A stretch of DNA of 64,000 nt from Motacilla alba alba (lineage: Eukaryota; Chordata; Aves; Passeriformes; Motacillidae). The translations under genes and the position numbers were made by a program. Within the stretch, counting starts at the first letter, position 1. Every line of letters begins with the position of its first letter. Of this stretch, positions 26,201 to 39,540 are shown one piece after another. The notes beneath the pieces were generated by a model. That model did no database searches, had not been told where the DNA came from, and saw only the letters and a program-made list of their open reading frames with translations. The stretch is from the NCBI RefSeq assembly GCF_015832195.1, contig NC_052016.1:32261129-32325128 (forward strand). Direction: 5' to 3'.

Positions 26201-28907
26201 CAAGGACAAAGCCCTTTGAGATCCACTATACTCATAAGGATGGGGTGCTGGCAGACAGAACACTGTGTGTGATACAAAGCTGGAAGTAGAAAGCCGAGTA
26301 AGGGACTGCGTTTACAAAAAAAGGGAGCACCAGTAGAGTCCTGCCATCTTCTGCAAAGAAGCAGATTGAGGCACTGCACTGCCCATAAAATGCAGAGGGC
26401 GCATTAAAGAGGGTTTGAGTTAGAACAAGAGAAGAGAAGAATCAAACAGCAACTGACTACACAATCAGTTCAGAAGCAAAAGGAGGGGGCAAATCAATGT
26501 ACCGGATGCCTATCTAGTCTCAAGCACAGTCCCATGGTTCATGTGAATCTATGCTGGCAAACTCAGGGAGTCAGGAGAAGACTGAGCTTGGGGGAAAGAG
26601 GCAGCATGCTAAATGCAAGTAGTCCCTTGACTGGGGAGTCCTACACTTTGTGAATTGGTCAGCTAGACGGTCTGAGTTAGTCAGAGAGCCACTGAGCAAG
26701 GGACTGCAAGTTGTCCTGAGGCCAAGGGTAAACCTGCCAGCTTCTCTGTTTCTCTCCTCTGATGAACATTAATCAGGAATTCACCTGATATTCATAAGAA
26801 CCCTCTGGATACTGATGTACTCTGGTGAACAAAACCACTGCCTTCATTTTTTCATATAGGATATGTCTGTCCTTGTGGAGTACAGCAGTGCAGTGCCATT
26901 ACAATCCTTCTTTTCTGCTGCTGCCACTTAGGCAACATGTAGGATAAAGGGATTGACACACTAACTTCCAACACATCCTCATCATCCCTTGCAGTGAGTT
27001 AACCCCAGAACAGTTGGTGGAGCAGAATCCAAGTGTCCCTCAGAAGTCCCCAAAGCAATATGGGAAGAAGGGCTCCACAGAGCGGGGCTAGTGAATGCGA
27101 AGGCTGGTGTGCTGACAGGTCTGAACAGTGTTGCTGAAGGCAAAGCAAGGCTGAGCCAGTATTTTTACCTTTCCCTGGCCTTTAAACTGAGCCAGATGGA
27201 GGCCACACAGGAGGAAAAAGGGCAGGAGGATAGGTGGGAGTGAGAGGGTGAGCATGGTGTCGGAGGGAAGAGCCTGACCATCCCTCCATCATAGCACGTT
27301 GGAGTTTCAAGGAATGCAGCAGACAGGCAGTGAGCTCTGTGCTGAGTGTAAATTCATGGGAGGGAGGAAGGGCACGAGGGCTGTGATCCTGACCTTGGGC
27401 CAAGGCAATCTGCTTTTTAACTGGCACAACTGTAATCCAGTCTGTGAACAGATGGTACCGAGAAGAAAATACACAGGATACAAACATAGGCTTCACACTA
27501 TCTGCTCCATACCCAGCCAACCTTCAGCAGGAAGGTGATTAAAGAGCAAAAAAGTAGGGAAATATCCTCTCTTTGGCATGACTGGTGAAGTTGGATGCCA
27601 GAGACCTGGTCCTGAAGAACTCAATGGCCTTGCATTCTTCGGCTGAAAATTAGAAGCCATCTCAGTCAGCCACTGTTTCGGAGGGATGACAAACAGGAGG
27701 GTTTGTTTGCTATTCTGGCTAATCCTCAGTTCCTGTACTGCTATCCCAAAAACTTTCACCCACTGTTATTTCCTGTCCTAGGGCACTGTCAGGAGTCTTT
27801 TGCTGTAAGATGTCCACACATAAAGACATCAAATAGCAGGGAAGTGACATGAACCCTTAGTGTGCACAGCAAAATTTGCAAGGTATCAGCATACTCTAAG
27901 CAGCAACAGACCTGAGAAATCCTGAGTTCAAACACTCAGAAATGTGCCAGAAAAGTTCAGACCTGGAACTGAATTTTGCTTGGGGGTGAATTCACACAAA
28001 TGTTTTGGTTGCTACCTTCTCAGCATAAATCTATGCTGTCCAGGGTCACTGCACGTGATATCCCTGCTCACTGGCCTGGGTCATGGATCCACTGGTCATT
28101 AGATTGAGACAAAAAAGGCTATAACTCAAACTACTTCATGGTTTCATGGGTCTGACTCAGATTTCAATCTGATATTCGACATAGTTTCAACAGTCCGAAA
28201 TGTATTTTGGAAACAGATAATCAAGTAATAAAAGATGCATATGAACTACTGTAGTTCCTGGTATTAAAACACTGACCCTGGTATACATTTGGGGACCATT
28301 ATCAAGTACCAAAAGAAGTACTCAGCAGGAAATTTATAAAATCCACCTACTAAAAATAGTTTGTACATCATTAGTACCCAGCAGCAGTGTAATAAGTGAA
28401 GCCTCAAAACCACAATTCTTTAAAACACTAAACATGCATCTAATGAGTTTACCAGTGTCCTTCCACATCCATTGCAGAGAGTAATTGTTGCTGAAATGCC
28501 CAAATACTCTGCAATTTCATGCTGACAGGCCATGGACTCCTAAGGAAAGTATGTTTTTTTGTAACTTTCTGAATTTCTGATGCATTCCATTACTTAGAAT
28601 AGGTTTGATTTTCAATCACAACAATTCACTCCCTGCCCTCGCCTCCAATCGTACCTCCACTGGAAGTAGCATTGCTTAAAGTACAGAGATATGTTTGAAA
28701 AATAATACTTTGCCTTTCTGTTTTTCTTTAGTAACAGTGATCTTCACTACATGCATGCTTATGAATAATCCTTTCTGTGAAACAGAGAAACCCTGCTGCC
28801 TTCATACTACTGTGGGGTACACTCAAGCAGGGAAAAAATACATGGCCATTTAACTGGGAACTTGGAGGACAGCACTGATAGTTAATTGCTAGCCAGCAAA
28901 GCTGTGG
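23253..28907. other. Intronic unique sequence, partly purine-rich
   Basis: No exon was recognised. The segment 24050-24370 has dense TAAT and AATT cores and a TGACAG site, and could be a conserved non-coding element. From about 25440 to 26460 the plus strand is strongly purine-biased with no simple repeat unit. Neither segment contains a supportable coding region. Confidence 0.5.
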
Positions 28908-29060
28908 TGAATGCTCCATCCCTGGAAGCGTTCAGTGCCAGACTGGATGGTACCTTTGAGAAACCTGGTCCAAAGGAAGGTGTCCCCACCCATATCAGGA
29001 GCATTGGAACTAGACAATCTCTAAGGTCCCCCCAAATTTAATTCATTTTTTGATGGTCCT
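28908..29060 (+). mobile_element. CR1 LINE, short 3' end
   Basis: The sequence carries the last part of CR1: gctccatccctggaagcgtt, then gactggatggtacctttgag, aaggaaggtgtccccaccca, and ggaactagacaatctctaag followed by gtccccc. Only about 150 bases are left. It belongs to a different CR1 lineage from the copy at 4650, as shown by its gaactagacaatctctaagg end. Confidence 0.88.
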
Positions 29061-32000
29061 ATAAGTCCTCTGAACTCAGAAATGAATGCAAACCCTGGCA
29101 GGAACAAAAGCAGACCTGTCTTTGCTCAGAGACCTGTCTCCAAACTGTGCTGTAGACATGGCAGAGTGGGTGCTACCATCTCAGACTGGGAAACAAAGCA
29201 GAATTTTCATCTCCCCTAAAGGAAAAATGCAATATGAATACTTAGGAACAATAATGACACAAGTGAGGGAAGGGACGACATAATCCTGCCAGTGCTGCTC
29301 TCCTACCCTGAAGCACATCCTCTCTCCCAGCCCTAAGTTTCCCAAACCCTGGGAGCTCTGCCAAAACCCCTTGCTCCTGTTCTGTGGCACCTGGACACAC
29401 CAATCTTGCATTGCCACCAGAAAGCTCCACCAGCAGAAGACTGGGCAGTGCTCTGACAGTGTTCCCTCATGAAAAATGACACTTCCAAAACAAATGCTGC
29501 ATCTTAATGGATGTTAGGCTGCTGTAATTTTAAGTCATTAAAACTTGCAGCTCTGACAAACACTCTCAGTCTGTTCTTTCCAATTACCAAGACCAAGCAG
29601 ATTTAGACAGTGGAAATACAGCAGGCTCTCACATTTCCTTACTATAGCCTGACTTCTTGTTATTTTCCATTTTCCCACTCTACTCTCGCTCTTGCTCTGC
29701 TTATTTATTGCACTAGTGGTGCTGTTATGCCTTGCAAATCCTTTTGCAGAACAACATCTCCTCTCAGCCAGAGTTTTCACAGAGAAATTCTTCCCCCATT
29801 CCTCATTGTTTCCCTGCTTATTAGCTTTGCTAAGCCCTTTTGGCTGTGAATGTACAGCAGCATTTATGCTGACAGTGACCGAGCAAGAGGACAGTGACAT
29901 TACTGCCTCTCAGCTTGCTGGAATCTGCTGTTATCCAGTGGTCTGTTTGTCTTAATTCCCTCTGACTTTATTGCAGCCTTTTTTTGAGTCTCTCCTCCTT
30001 ATACATATTTCCTTCCTTTCTTTTATTTTCTTCTCTCCGTACCTCACCACTCCTGAACCTCATCCTCCAAACTTTCTGAAAATACCCACTTGAAGAAACT
30101 GTTGTTTGACACTCGGCTCTGCTGATGAATGGATGGAAAAGTATATGCACTGGAGCAAAGGCCATCACCCATCCTTCCTGCAAAGTGCCCACTTTATTCA
30201 TATCAAATGAGAAACCTCCCCAAAACACAGGAGTGGACAGACCACCGATATCAATGCATCCAGATGTTTGTGATAACAAGCAACAGCATGGCAACATTCA
30301 GCATAGAACTGTCCCTAAGAAGAAAAGATGTACAATTACCCATTAGGCTATTCTGCTTTTCTGCCCCACTTACTCCTCATTCTCTCTCATTTCCAACATG
30401 CTCTTTATTTTAATATCTTTTTCCTCTTTTTTCTTTTCTTCATCCTCTTTCTTCTCCTCTTGCTTTGTTCTCTTGGTCTTGGAATCTACCTTTCTCCCCC
30501 TTGGCCAAGCATACATTGAATATCAATGTCAAAAAATAAAATAAAGACCTCAAGGGTCTTTGTGAATTATCTGTCCTATTTTAATAATTAAAGATGAATA
30601 CACAGGGCCAAGGCAGCTTAGGCATTTCTCTGAACAATCACATTATATCAGAAATGTCTTGCATTGCCCCTAGTGAAATACATCAAAGAAACTCCCACCC
30701 CTGTATATACAGCAGTTGTCCTACTCCTGCCCTGAGACCATTTGGCAGCCAGTCAACCTGGGTTTGATTGGGGACTATATATTTAGTTTCAATGGATAGG
30801 ATTTGATGGGTTCTGATAATTTGCAACTTCCAGCTAAAGAAAAGCAGCTTATTATTAAATGCAAATAAAATGAAGTCCAGCTGTCTGGATAGAGATAGCA
30901 ATTACAAAAAGCTCATGAGGCTTTCTGGACAACTTGTCCAAAGAACACAGTCAGAGACCAAAACCCATGCTTCAGATGAGCTGCAGCCAGGAGTATCTCA
31001 AAAGAGTGACACAGGTGACTTCAGAGAGCACAGGAAAAAAAGAGGAGAAGGCTGGGACAACTGAGGGATAAAGGAATGGCAAAAGGTTTGTAACTTGAAG
31101 AAAAGGGCTGTCTAGTTTTTAAGAGCACCCCAACTTCATTTGACAGCAAACATCATGCCCTGGTCCACAGAACGATTGGATTAAATCAGAGAAGGAGGAG
31201 AGTGCAAGACTTGCCGCCTCCAACTTCTCTAAGTGTGAGTGTAACAGAAAGAAAGGAAGGAAAAGACTTATTATGAACTTTCACTCCCTTAGGGAAGAGA
31301 GAGAAGCAGTGACTACATGCCCTGGCAGGAGCAGAAGTTGTTTCAGGAAAAAAGAAATACAAAAGGAAGAAGAAATACTTCTAACCTCTCAATTACACAT
31401 GGGCCAGCCAGAATCTACTTCTACCGACACAGAGGGCCACAGGAGACCTTCCAAACTCTGCTTTTTGGCTGGAGATAAGTGCCACATGTCCCAGTGGTGT
31501 CACACAATGTTGTATCTAATAACTTGACAGTAAGGGTTACAGGCTGCAACCTGTAGTGAAATGCACAGAGTCTAAAGCAAAGGAAGTGGTGAGCTCCTTT
31601 TTCCTAATCCTTGCCTCCAGAAAGGCATTCATTTGCCTCCTGCAAAACTCATGCTAACCCAGCAGCAGAGCCTGTGACACAGATGATAGGCCAGGCCTCA
31701 TGGACTGCTTGGGAAAGCATAAGGGGATGCAAGTCATGCTCAGCTCCCCCCTTGCTACCTCTGTCTCCCTCTCTGACATCGGATCAGAAGCTGTTTCACA
31801 GCCTCTGTGCCTTTTTGTTACGTGACATGTAACAAGAAGAGGAATGGTTATGTTTCACTAGCATTGCCAGAGGTGAGAATACTTTGGATGTGAAATTCAG
31901 TTCACGCTGGGCAAGGGAGACTTTCATTTTGCCCTAACTTCAACAGCTTTGTTACCAAGCCCTGATGTTGTATTTGTGTTAGCTTTTCTTGTGTCATTTT

Positions 32001-33540
32001 TTTTAAAGGAGAAGCAGCAGATCAGGCATCTGACTTGTTTGGTTTAATTCATCCAAATACCTTAAATGTGTGCAATGGTCTGGGTCATTTCCTTCTCAGT
32101 CCAAACAAGCTTTATCCATTATTTCCTTCTGATTACACAAACCAAAAGCAGGACTGAAACTGCCCTGATGTTCAAAGCCCCAAATCCGAACCTGCTTTAC
32201 AAGCTGTTCCCTCAACTCCTCACAGAGGAGTTCAAGGGAAAAAAAACCCCTTGCACCTCCTTTTATTTTTCTGTCACTCTCAGCAGGAGGCAGTCAAAAA
32301 GTAGGGCACGGACCAGTAGGACCCCAGGGGACAGGGTGAAGTTGTCAGTGCTCAGCAGCAACTTTCCAATATCAGACCCTCCACCTGTGTGGCTGTGGTG
32401 GCTCTTGCCTGCCTCCTGAAAAACTTGGCTGTGATAGACTCCTGACAGCCACGTCTCCCACCCACTGCACCTTCCCATCCAAGCAGGGGTAATGGAGTGT
32501 TTGTGCATCCCTCGGGTTCAGCCCTTGCAGACCCCATCCCTAGGACTGATGAAGGGGAAAAAAAAGTTTTTATGGGGTGACATAAAACAAATGAATTTTT
32601 CTTCAATAAATCATTTTAGAGAGACTATTGACTCTAGGACCTTTGAATGCATCGACCCATTCATAAAAATCTCATCTTCTCTTGGTACTTTGTACACTTT
32701 CCTTCCTTTCCCCTGTCACAACCACTACACTTCATTTTCTTTTCCTTTCTTTTGCTGTTTCTTTTCTCTCATTTTTTTTTCCATTTTGACCCTGTAATCC
32801 TATCTTAACCTTCTAATCCTCTCTGCAGTTCCCTCTTCTTCCCTGATCTCAGCTCCATATCATTCACAGGCTGCCACACTGACAGGAGAGAAAGAACAGC
32901 AGATATTTACTGAAGTATTACCATAAAGATTAAAGCCAGCAAATACCACGACTCACTCCTTCCCTCCAGCCCTTGGCCTAATGAAAACACTCTGCACTCT
33001 TTCCCTTTTCTTGGAAACAAAATGACAAAGCTCTATAATCTCTAAGGTGAAAGAAAAAAAGAAGGCCCAAAAGTGATTAAAAGGATAGAAAAGCTAGCAG
33101 AAAGGGAAATAGGAGAAGGAATAATATTATTTAGCACTTCTGTAGGACCTGACTGACGATATTATGTCAACCTGCAGCATTTTGTGCTTTCCATGTGTTC
33201 CGTTTCTGTCTGTATTCACCTCTTATCCCCAAAGCTTGGAGCATAAGCCCCCTGAAGGAGGATTCTCCTTTTTGTTCTCTGTGTGCTCAGGACCCAGCAA
33301 AAAGGGATGCAGATGCACAGCCCTGGCTCGTGTGGCCACGGCAGGAATAAGCAGAGCTCAAGGCACTTCACAAGGGACATAGCTATTACCAACCCCAGGC
33401 TGCCAGGAGCACAACAAAAGCCCAGCAAGATGGGGTGACTCATGCATGGTTAGGGAAGAGGCACTACCTGGAGTTAAGCTTAGACAACCTGAGTGCTACC
33501 AGTCCCTCAGCCTTGCTGCATCCAGGACATCAAGCAAAGA

Positions 33541-33735
33541 GGATGAGGGGAGACCACCAGAATGAGAGAGGGAAAGTAAATGAGGATGCTGGATAAATGA
33601 GAAGAGAGAAATGAAAAATGAATGAGAAAAGAAAGGAAAAAAAAAAAAAAAAGGTAAAGTCAAAGATAATTGAGGATGAAAGGAAAAAAATAAAAAAAAA
33701 AAAGAAAGGAGAAGCAAAAAGTAGAAAAGAAAGAG
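33541..33735. repeat. GA-rich low-complexity tract
   Basis: Nearly uninterrupted purine sequence on the plus strand with A runs of 16 and 12 bases. The minus-strand frame through it (about 33496-33900) is Phe/Ser/Leu-rich for this reason and I do not treat it as a gene. Confidence 0.85.
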
Positions 33736-34023
33736 CTGAACTTCATAGGGCCAGAGAGTGAGGAAGAATTTCTCCAGAACATGGAAACAGACAGTTCGGA
33801 GCAGGAGGAGGGAAAGATATTTGTGACAGCAGGAATGCAATACCTTGTCCTCTTTGAGGACAAGCTGTTTCAAAATAGAACTGGAAAACTGTGGCACCAT
33901 GAACCAGGTAACTATGTCCAGGCAGGACAGGCATATACATGAAGATCAGCCCTCTCCCTCACTTTGACATGCTCATCTTTCTCTTGTTCCCCCATCCTTC
34001 CAGACAAAAGTGCAGAGACAAGG

Positions 34024-34070
34024 GGTACCATGCTGTGGTATCAGGAGGTACCATGCATGAGGTACCATGC
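34024..34070. repeat. Three direct copies of ggtaccatgc
   Basis: Exact 10-base copies start at 34024, 34047 and 34061. The spacing is irregular (23 and 14 bases), so they are not a simple tandem array. Confidence 0.85.
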
Positions 34071-34834
34071 AATAAACCGTGCACAGGATGTACTGGCAGA
34101 ACAAATGCTCCTGAGTCCTGTTACGCACAGACCTTTATTACAGAAGTAAAACTACAAGAACTGCACAGAAGGTAAACCTGCACACAGGAGCTTAGCTCTG
34201 ACCAACTCACAGCAGCTGGTCCTGACCAGTTTGGAAAAAGTATTTTCTGTGCAACAACAAAGAAGCGAACCCCACTTAAAAAAACAACCAAACAAACAGC
34301 CACAAAAAAAAACCAAAATCCCAAACCTGACCCGCCTATCTTTTCCATAGATCTAGCCAACTCAAACAATTAGAAAGGGGAGCTTGACATAACTTTGTCT
34401 TTCTTCACATGTAAAGTTCATAACAGTGTTATTGCTGCTGGACTACTCTGTCCAAAGAAAAGGGCTATTTATTCATGGCAGACAAAGCCGACGAGTAAAC
34501 AGGTGCATGCCACCCTCTCACTATGCAGTGAGAACCATGCATTTGCTCAGACTTCTTCCATCAAAAAATCCCAGAGCACTTGATGAATAGCCCATTAAAG
34601 CCGGGCAGCACCTTTGGGAGATGAAGAAGGAACAATGAACGATCGCTTCAGCCATCACAGAAGGGCACCTCCCTTTAGACATCAAAAGCAGAGCTTGTTA
34701 GCAGTGCACAGAAGCACCATAAGACAGTTTAAGGAAACAAGAATACCTCTCACAGTTAAAAGTACAGGGGCAATTAAGTAGCTAACCTAAAGTGAAATTT
34801 GGCCAGAAGACAATAAAATGACCCTGATTTACCA

Positions 34835-35035
34835 AGCATTACTTACACCTCTCATTAAGAGAGGTCAAAGCAGTTTTTGAAGGTGTTAGGTATTTTTATC
34901 CTTATCATATAAGGAAAAGAAAAACAAAGAAGGGGAAAAGGTGTGCCAAAGGCCACAGTAAGAAGCAGAGTAGAGAACAATCCCTGGGTTTTCCAGGCTT
35001 GCTATCCTATCTGGTATGCTATCCCCCACATTATC
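34835..35035 (-). mobile_element. MIR-like ancient SINE
   Basis: Read on the plus strand, this is the reverse complement of a MIR-type element. There is acacctctcattaagagagg followed by tcaaagcag, a ggtatttttatcc segment, and gtgtgccaaaggccaca in the place of the usual cttgcccaaggtcaca. Next come gcagagtagagaacaatccctgggtt and a tail with ggtatgctatcc. Several phrases occur in the right order over 200 bases, which makes chance unlikely. Confidence 0.68.
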
Positions 35036-37231
35036 TCTGTGCTCACTGCATCTGGACACATCTGCATTTAAAACTTTTCACTGATGAGGTGAGACTCTAT
35101 GCATCCAGTTAGGCAATAACCATGCCAGGTTACGAGTCCACAGACCAAGCTTTCAGCGTGTTCTCACTGCAAACCACAGAATCCTCCAGCAATCATCACC
35201 TTCCCCCGTGTCACAAGGCACAGTATATGCTTGACAAATGTCTGTGACCACCACACCAGCACTTCCACCTGCAGACATGTTGGCTGAAGACTATTGTAAA
35301 GAGCAAAACCTGACCCAAGCACTGCTCAGGCTTTGCTCTGCAGGATGCTCCAACACAAACTGCTTTAGTGTTCAGAAGCAGCAGCACAAACCAACTTCCT
35401 CAACCCATAACGCTTTGCTTTCTGGGAACAGGGTGGGAGCACTGCCTGTCATCCTCCCAGGGATGCGTTGTTTTCCCAGAGATGAGGAGGATCCCAACCA
35501 GTTTTGTGTTTCAATGGCAGTGGCACAGAGGGGATCCTGCTACAGAAGTCTCTTTTGGACAAAGCTGGAGTGTACTTGGGAGTCATCAAAATTGGTTGTC
35601 CCATTATGTCCATGCCAGATAATCAGATAAGAAAAGGCTGCCTGAGAGAGCTGCACTTTGTGTCAGACAGAGTTGTTTGGGCAGGCTCCAAGCTGCTTCT
35701 CCTCCCTACTGTTTAATTACTGTGAACAGAGGTTTTAAAAGAGAGAGATGGTATTTGAGACAAGGCTGGTTAGAGAGATAGCCAGGTCCTTGGAGTTAGT
35801 AATTAATTACCAGGCATTCTCAGTCTTACGACATTAACTGCTTACCCTTTTAAATAGTAGTAAATTGGAGATACGTGTCTAATTAGAGTTGTAAAATGCT
35901 TTAGAGGATTGAACAGAGAGAGAGAACTTACAGAGATGGAGTGGGAGGCAAAGTGCTCTCTATAAGGAAAGGAGATGTGGGGAGGAGATGATATGAAAGG
36001 CTGTTTTAGTTTGTAATGTACCAAAGTCCTGGTTATCTGAAAGGACTTCCAGCTCTGCCAGGCTCCACAGGGGCATGGTCCCAGAAGAGGGGAAGCAGGT
36101 AGAGTACTGGATGTGCACAGGGTTGAATTTTTTTCCTCTAAGGTCTCAAACAGACCTTGAAGTCTGCCACTACTATCAATCTAACAGTTACTGTATTTCA
36201 CATCCTAAGTGCAGGCATGTCCCCATCCACTCCAAAGATTTCAGAAAGTACATACCAATAGGCTGTACTAAACACACACTAGGTTGGTATTACTTTTAGG
36301 AGATCAAAAACTCTAGGGGCTTTCACTAAAGAGACAGGTCTGCATTTACTGTACTTCAGAAACACACACTTAGAATATCAACTTCCTCCACCTGCCCCTT
36401 TATTTAAATAGGGGAAAAATAATAGAAAGTAAGCTATTCACTGCTGGATTTCTATTGAGTATCATGTGATCTCAGTCTCTGCTACCAGCATCTTATTAGA
36501 GTGTTTTTCAGGTCAAAACCACACCAAGCAGTGTATTTTGTGTAAAAACTTTTCACTTGCACATTTGTACTCTCCAGCAGGCTCTCCTGGGAACTGAGGT
36601 CAGTCACATGGTTTAAGAAGTTTCTTACAAAGCAGAAGGACTTCTTGTTTCATAGGAAATAACATGGCTCAAATAAAGTACAACTGAAATAATCATAGTG
36701 GTCTAGTATATAGTCAAGTGACAAGCAGGTCCAAAATAGTTTGCTCTGAAGAAGCATGTATTAAACATTCCTCCTTTTCTAGCTCTAATTTTTAAAATTA
36801 CATCTTCATTCACCAGCATCCTTGCCCATTTCTTCCCACTTGAATATTTTTTCCCCCTACATCCTCACCTGTAAAAAAATAATCTAATGACCCTTGAAAG
36901 ATACTGACAAGAGTTTTGTTCCAATGGTGTGCAAAGTGGCAGAGTTCTGGGGATGTTCCGTGCTTTGGTGCAGCAAGAGGATTGGTTTCACAATGGTTTT
37001 TGCCAGATGGCTTTGGGTTGCCTCTACTCAAAGACCCTACTTAGTATCTCCTATCTTCATGGGACTAAGTATTGGAGACAGCAGATTCCTTGGGCAAAAT
37101 CTTTTGTATGATAAGATTATAAACAAAAAGATGAGTTATAATCAAAGCTTGACACTTTTCAAAGGCACTGAGTGCAACAACTGTCTGAATGTCTGAATTT
37201 CAATTACTTTAATTATAATCCACCTTCCCAA

Positions 37232-37283
37232 ACAGTCCCTGCAGTTGAAACTGGATGACAGTCCCTGCAGTTGAAACTGGATG
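37232..37283. repeat. 26-bp perfect tandem duplication
   Basis: Two identical adjacent 26-base units beginning acagtccctgcagttgaaac lie at 37232-37257 and 37258-37283. Being identical, the duplication is probably recent. Confidence 0.93.
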
Positions 37284-37489
37284 CTTTCTTCTTCTTTTCT
37301 TGTCTTGAACCCACTGTCATTTACTGTTTAATACTTACAGGGTTCCACCTCTGAAGTGACTGTGCTTGACTGATGAGTAGAGCACAGCAACATCTCCACA
37401 GGAGCATTCTTACACCATTACCAGAGGTGACACCTCACCTCAAAGATTCCAGGGAAGGCAATAAGACTGCTTAAAGAAACAGTTTATTT

Positions 37490-37512
37490 AAAAAAAAAAA
37501 AAAAAAAAAAAA
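37490..37512. repeat. Poly(A) run of 23
   Basis: An uninterrupted A23. No retroposon body was recognised upstream, so it is called only as simple sequence. Confidence 0.9.
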
Positions 37513-39339
37513 GGAGAGCTCCATAAAACAAGAGTTCAAATGAGCAGTGCATTGACTCAGTTTACTAACAAGTGAGAAAGTGAGAAAAAGGCATTCTGCT
37601 GGGCTATACCCTGTCTTGAGCAGAAGCACTGACCAAGCACACAATGTCAGGAGATGCACATTCTGTAAGGAATTATCTGAGTTACCTTGCTGGCTTCTAA
37701 ATTAACCACAGTCATTCAGAAATTAAGATTAATGTGTGGCAAACTCATAAAAATCCTCTGTTCAGAAAGGACAAGAACCCAAATATAATGATAGGATACA
37801 CTGAGACAAAGAGAAAAAAAATGAGGCTAAGTGCAGTAGTGTACTGCAATACAGTGTCCCATATCAGGTCATCCTATCTGCAAAAAATGCAATAGAAATA
37901 AAAAGAGTTCAGGGACAGGTGACAGCAATGAGTTAGAGACCTCACAGAATATCTGTAAGAGGGGAGACTGAAAACACTGAGGCCTTTTGCTTCAAAGAGG
38001 ACAGAAAGCAGGCTGGATAGTGAAGGATATATAAAAAAATGAAGAATACAGCAAAGGCAAACATGGTGATAAAGGCAGGGAATATGCCATACAACAAACA
38101 GTGCCCATGTAAGGCTGGGTAGGATTTGTTGCTTTCCTACTAAGTGCAATAATGTGTGTAATCCACTGCCGCAAGCTAACACCCGGGCCTAATGCTATCC
38201 CAAAAAGCACATTACAGAATACCAATAGTCACTTTATACATGTTGGGCAAATCCCTGCTCATGACCCCTTCCCCCGAACACCAGTGATATCAATCCTCTT
38301 GCTTCAGACTACAAGCAGGAAACAACCTGTCCAGGACGTAGAAATTTCTCTTACCAGCAAGTTATTTCTATGATTCTGCATATTTGCCCACTTAGGAGGT
38401 TTTTGTATTTTCTTATATAATGCAAATTTAAAAATGCAAGATACTGATGTAAAAGGGTTCTGCTATCATCTGCTGTTTCTTAAATTCTTCTGTTTGGGAG
38501 GAAATTCATATATGCTAAACAAGAGTCTGTTTAAAAGGCACTCTCTCTTAAGGACTTTTAAGTATTCAAGCAGGAGAGGAAAATTATCATCCTATGTTTT
38601 AATGAGTTCATGAAGGACCTGAAAAGAAACTTCCCTTTCAGATGGCTTGTGTCCCAGCAGCTGAAAATTCCACCCTGTATCATGTCACCCCTAGTGACTC
38701 TGTGATCTCCAAAAAATGCTGCATCTGGCATTCCCTGACCAGTCAAGGAGTGCACTTTCTCAGTAAACTTCTAGGGAACAGACAGCTTGTTTCAATAGAT
38801 TTATAGTATCAGCCCCTGAAAGGACCTGCCACCTACGTAGTACCAAGATTTACAGGCCTGTCATTTCCTATGACCCCATCTAGATCTTCCTGCAGAGCTG
38901 TGTGAGCTGTTACACTTTGTAACCACCCTTTTAGATATCCTGCTTTACTCCTTTCAAAAAAAAAGTGAATAAGCACATCCAAACCCCACAAAATACTTTG
39001 CACTGCTATGTGTAGGTATCTCCTCCCAATTTCCTCCCTTCCTTTACAGAAATGCATGGAAGTAGCTTTCTCCTTTACAAAGATGCTCATTCTCTGGATC
39101 AGAATCTCTATTTCACTGACGAGAACACTCAGATGGCAAACACCACTCATAGATTTCCTTGGGAACACAAAAGGAGTAGAGTGTTTCCTCCCACAGCTTC
39201 ATTTCCATAAATTGGAACTGCCAAGATCTGGCCTTTCTGACCACAATTGAGGAAAGATGATCTCCTGCTTTTGCATTACATTAGGAGACATTAATGTGAT
39301 ATTCTAGTCCAGCAGCCAGTTAGGTAGCACAGCTCTGAA

Positions 39340-39540
39340 CAAGACCTAAAAACTGGGGTTCCAGCCAGCAAAGATTTTGGTCACCTACGTCTGGCCACTA
39401 ATTTGGTGAGGCAAATCTCTTTTTCAAGCCTCAGTATCCCACACTAGAAAATGGGGACAAATAGCACCTTGTCTCAAACGGGAAATCAATTAAAATACTT
39501 TGAGATTCAGAAACGGCAGGAGCTACTGAGCTAAATAATC
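39340..39540 (+). mobile_element. MIR-like ancient SINE
   Basis: The sequence has ggtgaggcaaatctcttttt in the position of the gggcaagtcac phrase, then caagcctcagtatcccacac followed by tagaaaatggggacaaatag. Its 3' part, aattaaaatactttgagatt followed by cagaaacggcaggagctact, fits archosaur MIR tails. The order and spacing are right for a full-length copy. Confidence 0.7.

Larger units (their letters stand above)
29061..34834. other. Intronic unique sequence with simple-sequence tracts
   Basis: No gene was recognised. There is a pyrimidine-rich tract at about 30395-30480, another at about 32690-32790, and a long GA-rich tract at about 33541-33735 with A16 at 33637-33652. Three copies of ggtaccatgc lie between 34024 and 34070. 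The 120- and 134-codon minus-strand frames near 29600 and 33600 are low-complexity or unrecognised. Confidence 0.5.
35036..39339. other. Intronic unique sequence
   Basis: No gene was recognised. It contains a 26-bp tandem duplication (37232-37283) and an A23 run (37490-37512). About 38780-38960 has faint old-CR1-like phrasing, too weak to call. A 130-codon plus-strand frame at 35238-35630 lacks any known motif. Confidence 0.5.

Noticed and set aside
33496..33900. 134-codon minus-strand Phe/Ser-rich frame resembling a membrane protein
   Set aside because: The hydrophobic stretch is the complement of a GA-rich tract; this is composition and not a gene.
35238..35630. 130-codon plus-strand frame with several Cys residues
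   Set aside because: No recognisable domain, no splice or promoter context, and opposite to LSAMP; such a length is expected by chance in 64 kb on six frames.
38780..38960. Possible old CR1 fragment
   Set aside because: A few phrases look similar (atagatttatagtatcag, gaaaggacctg), but the order and spacing could not be supported by eye.
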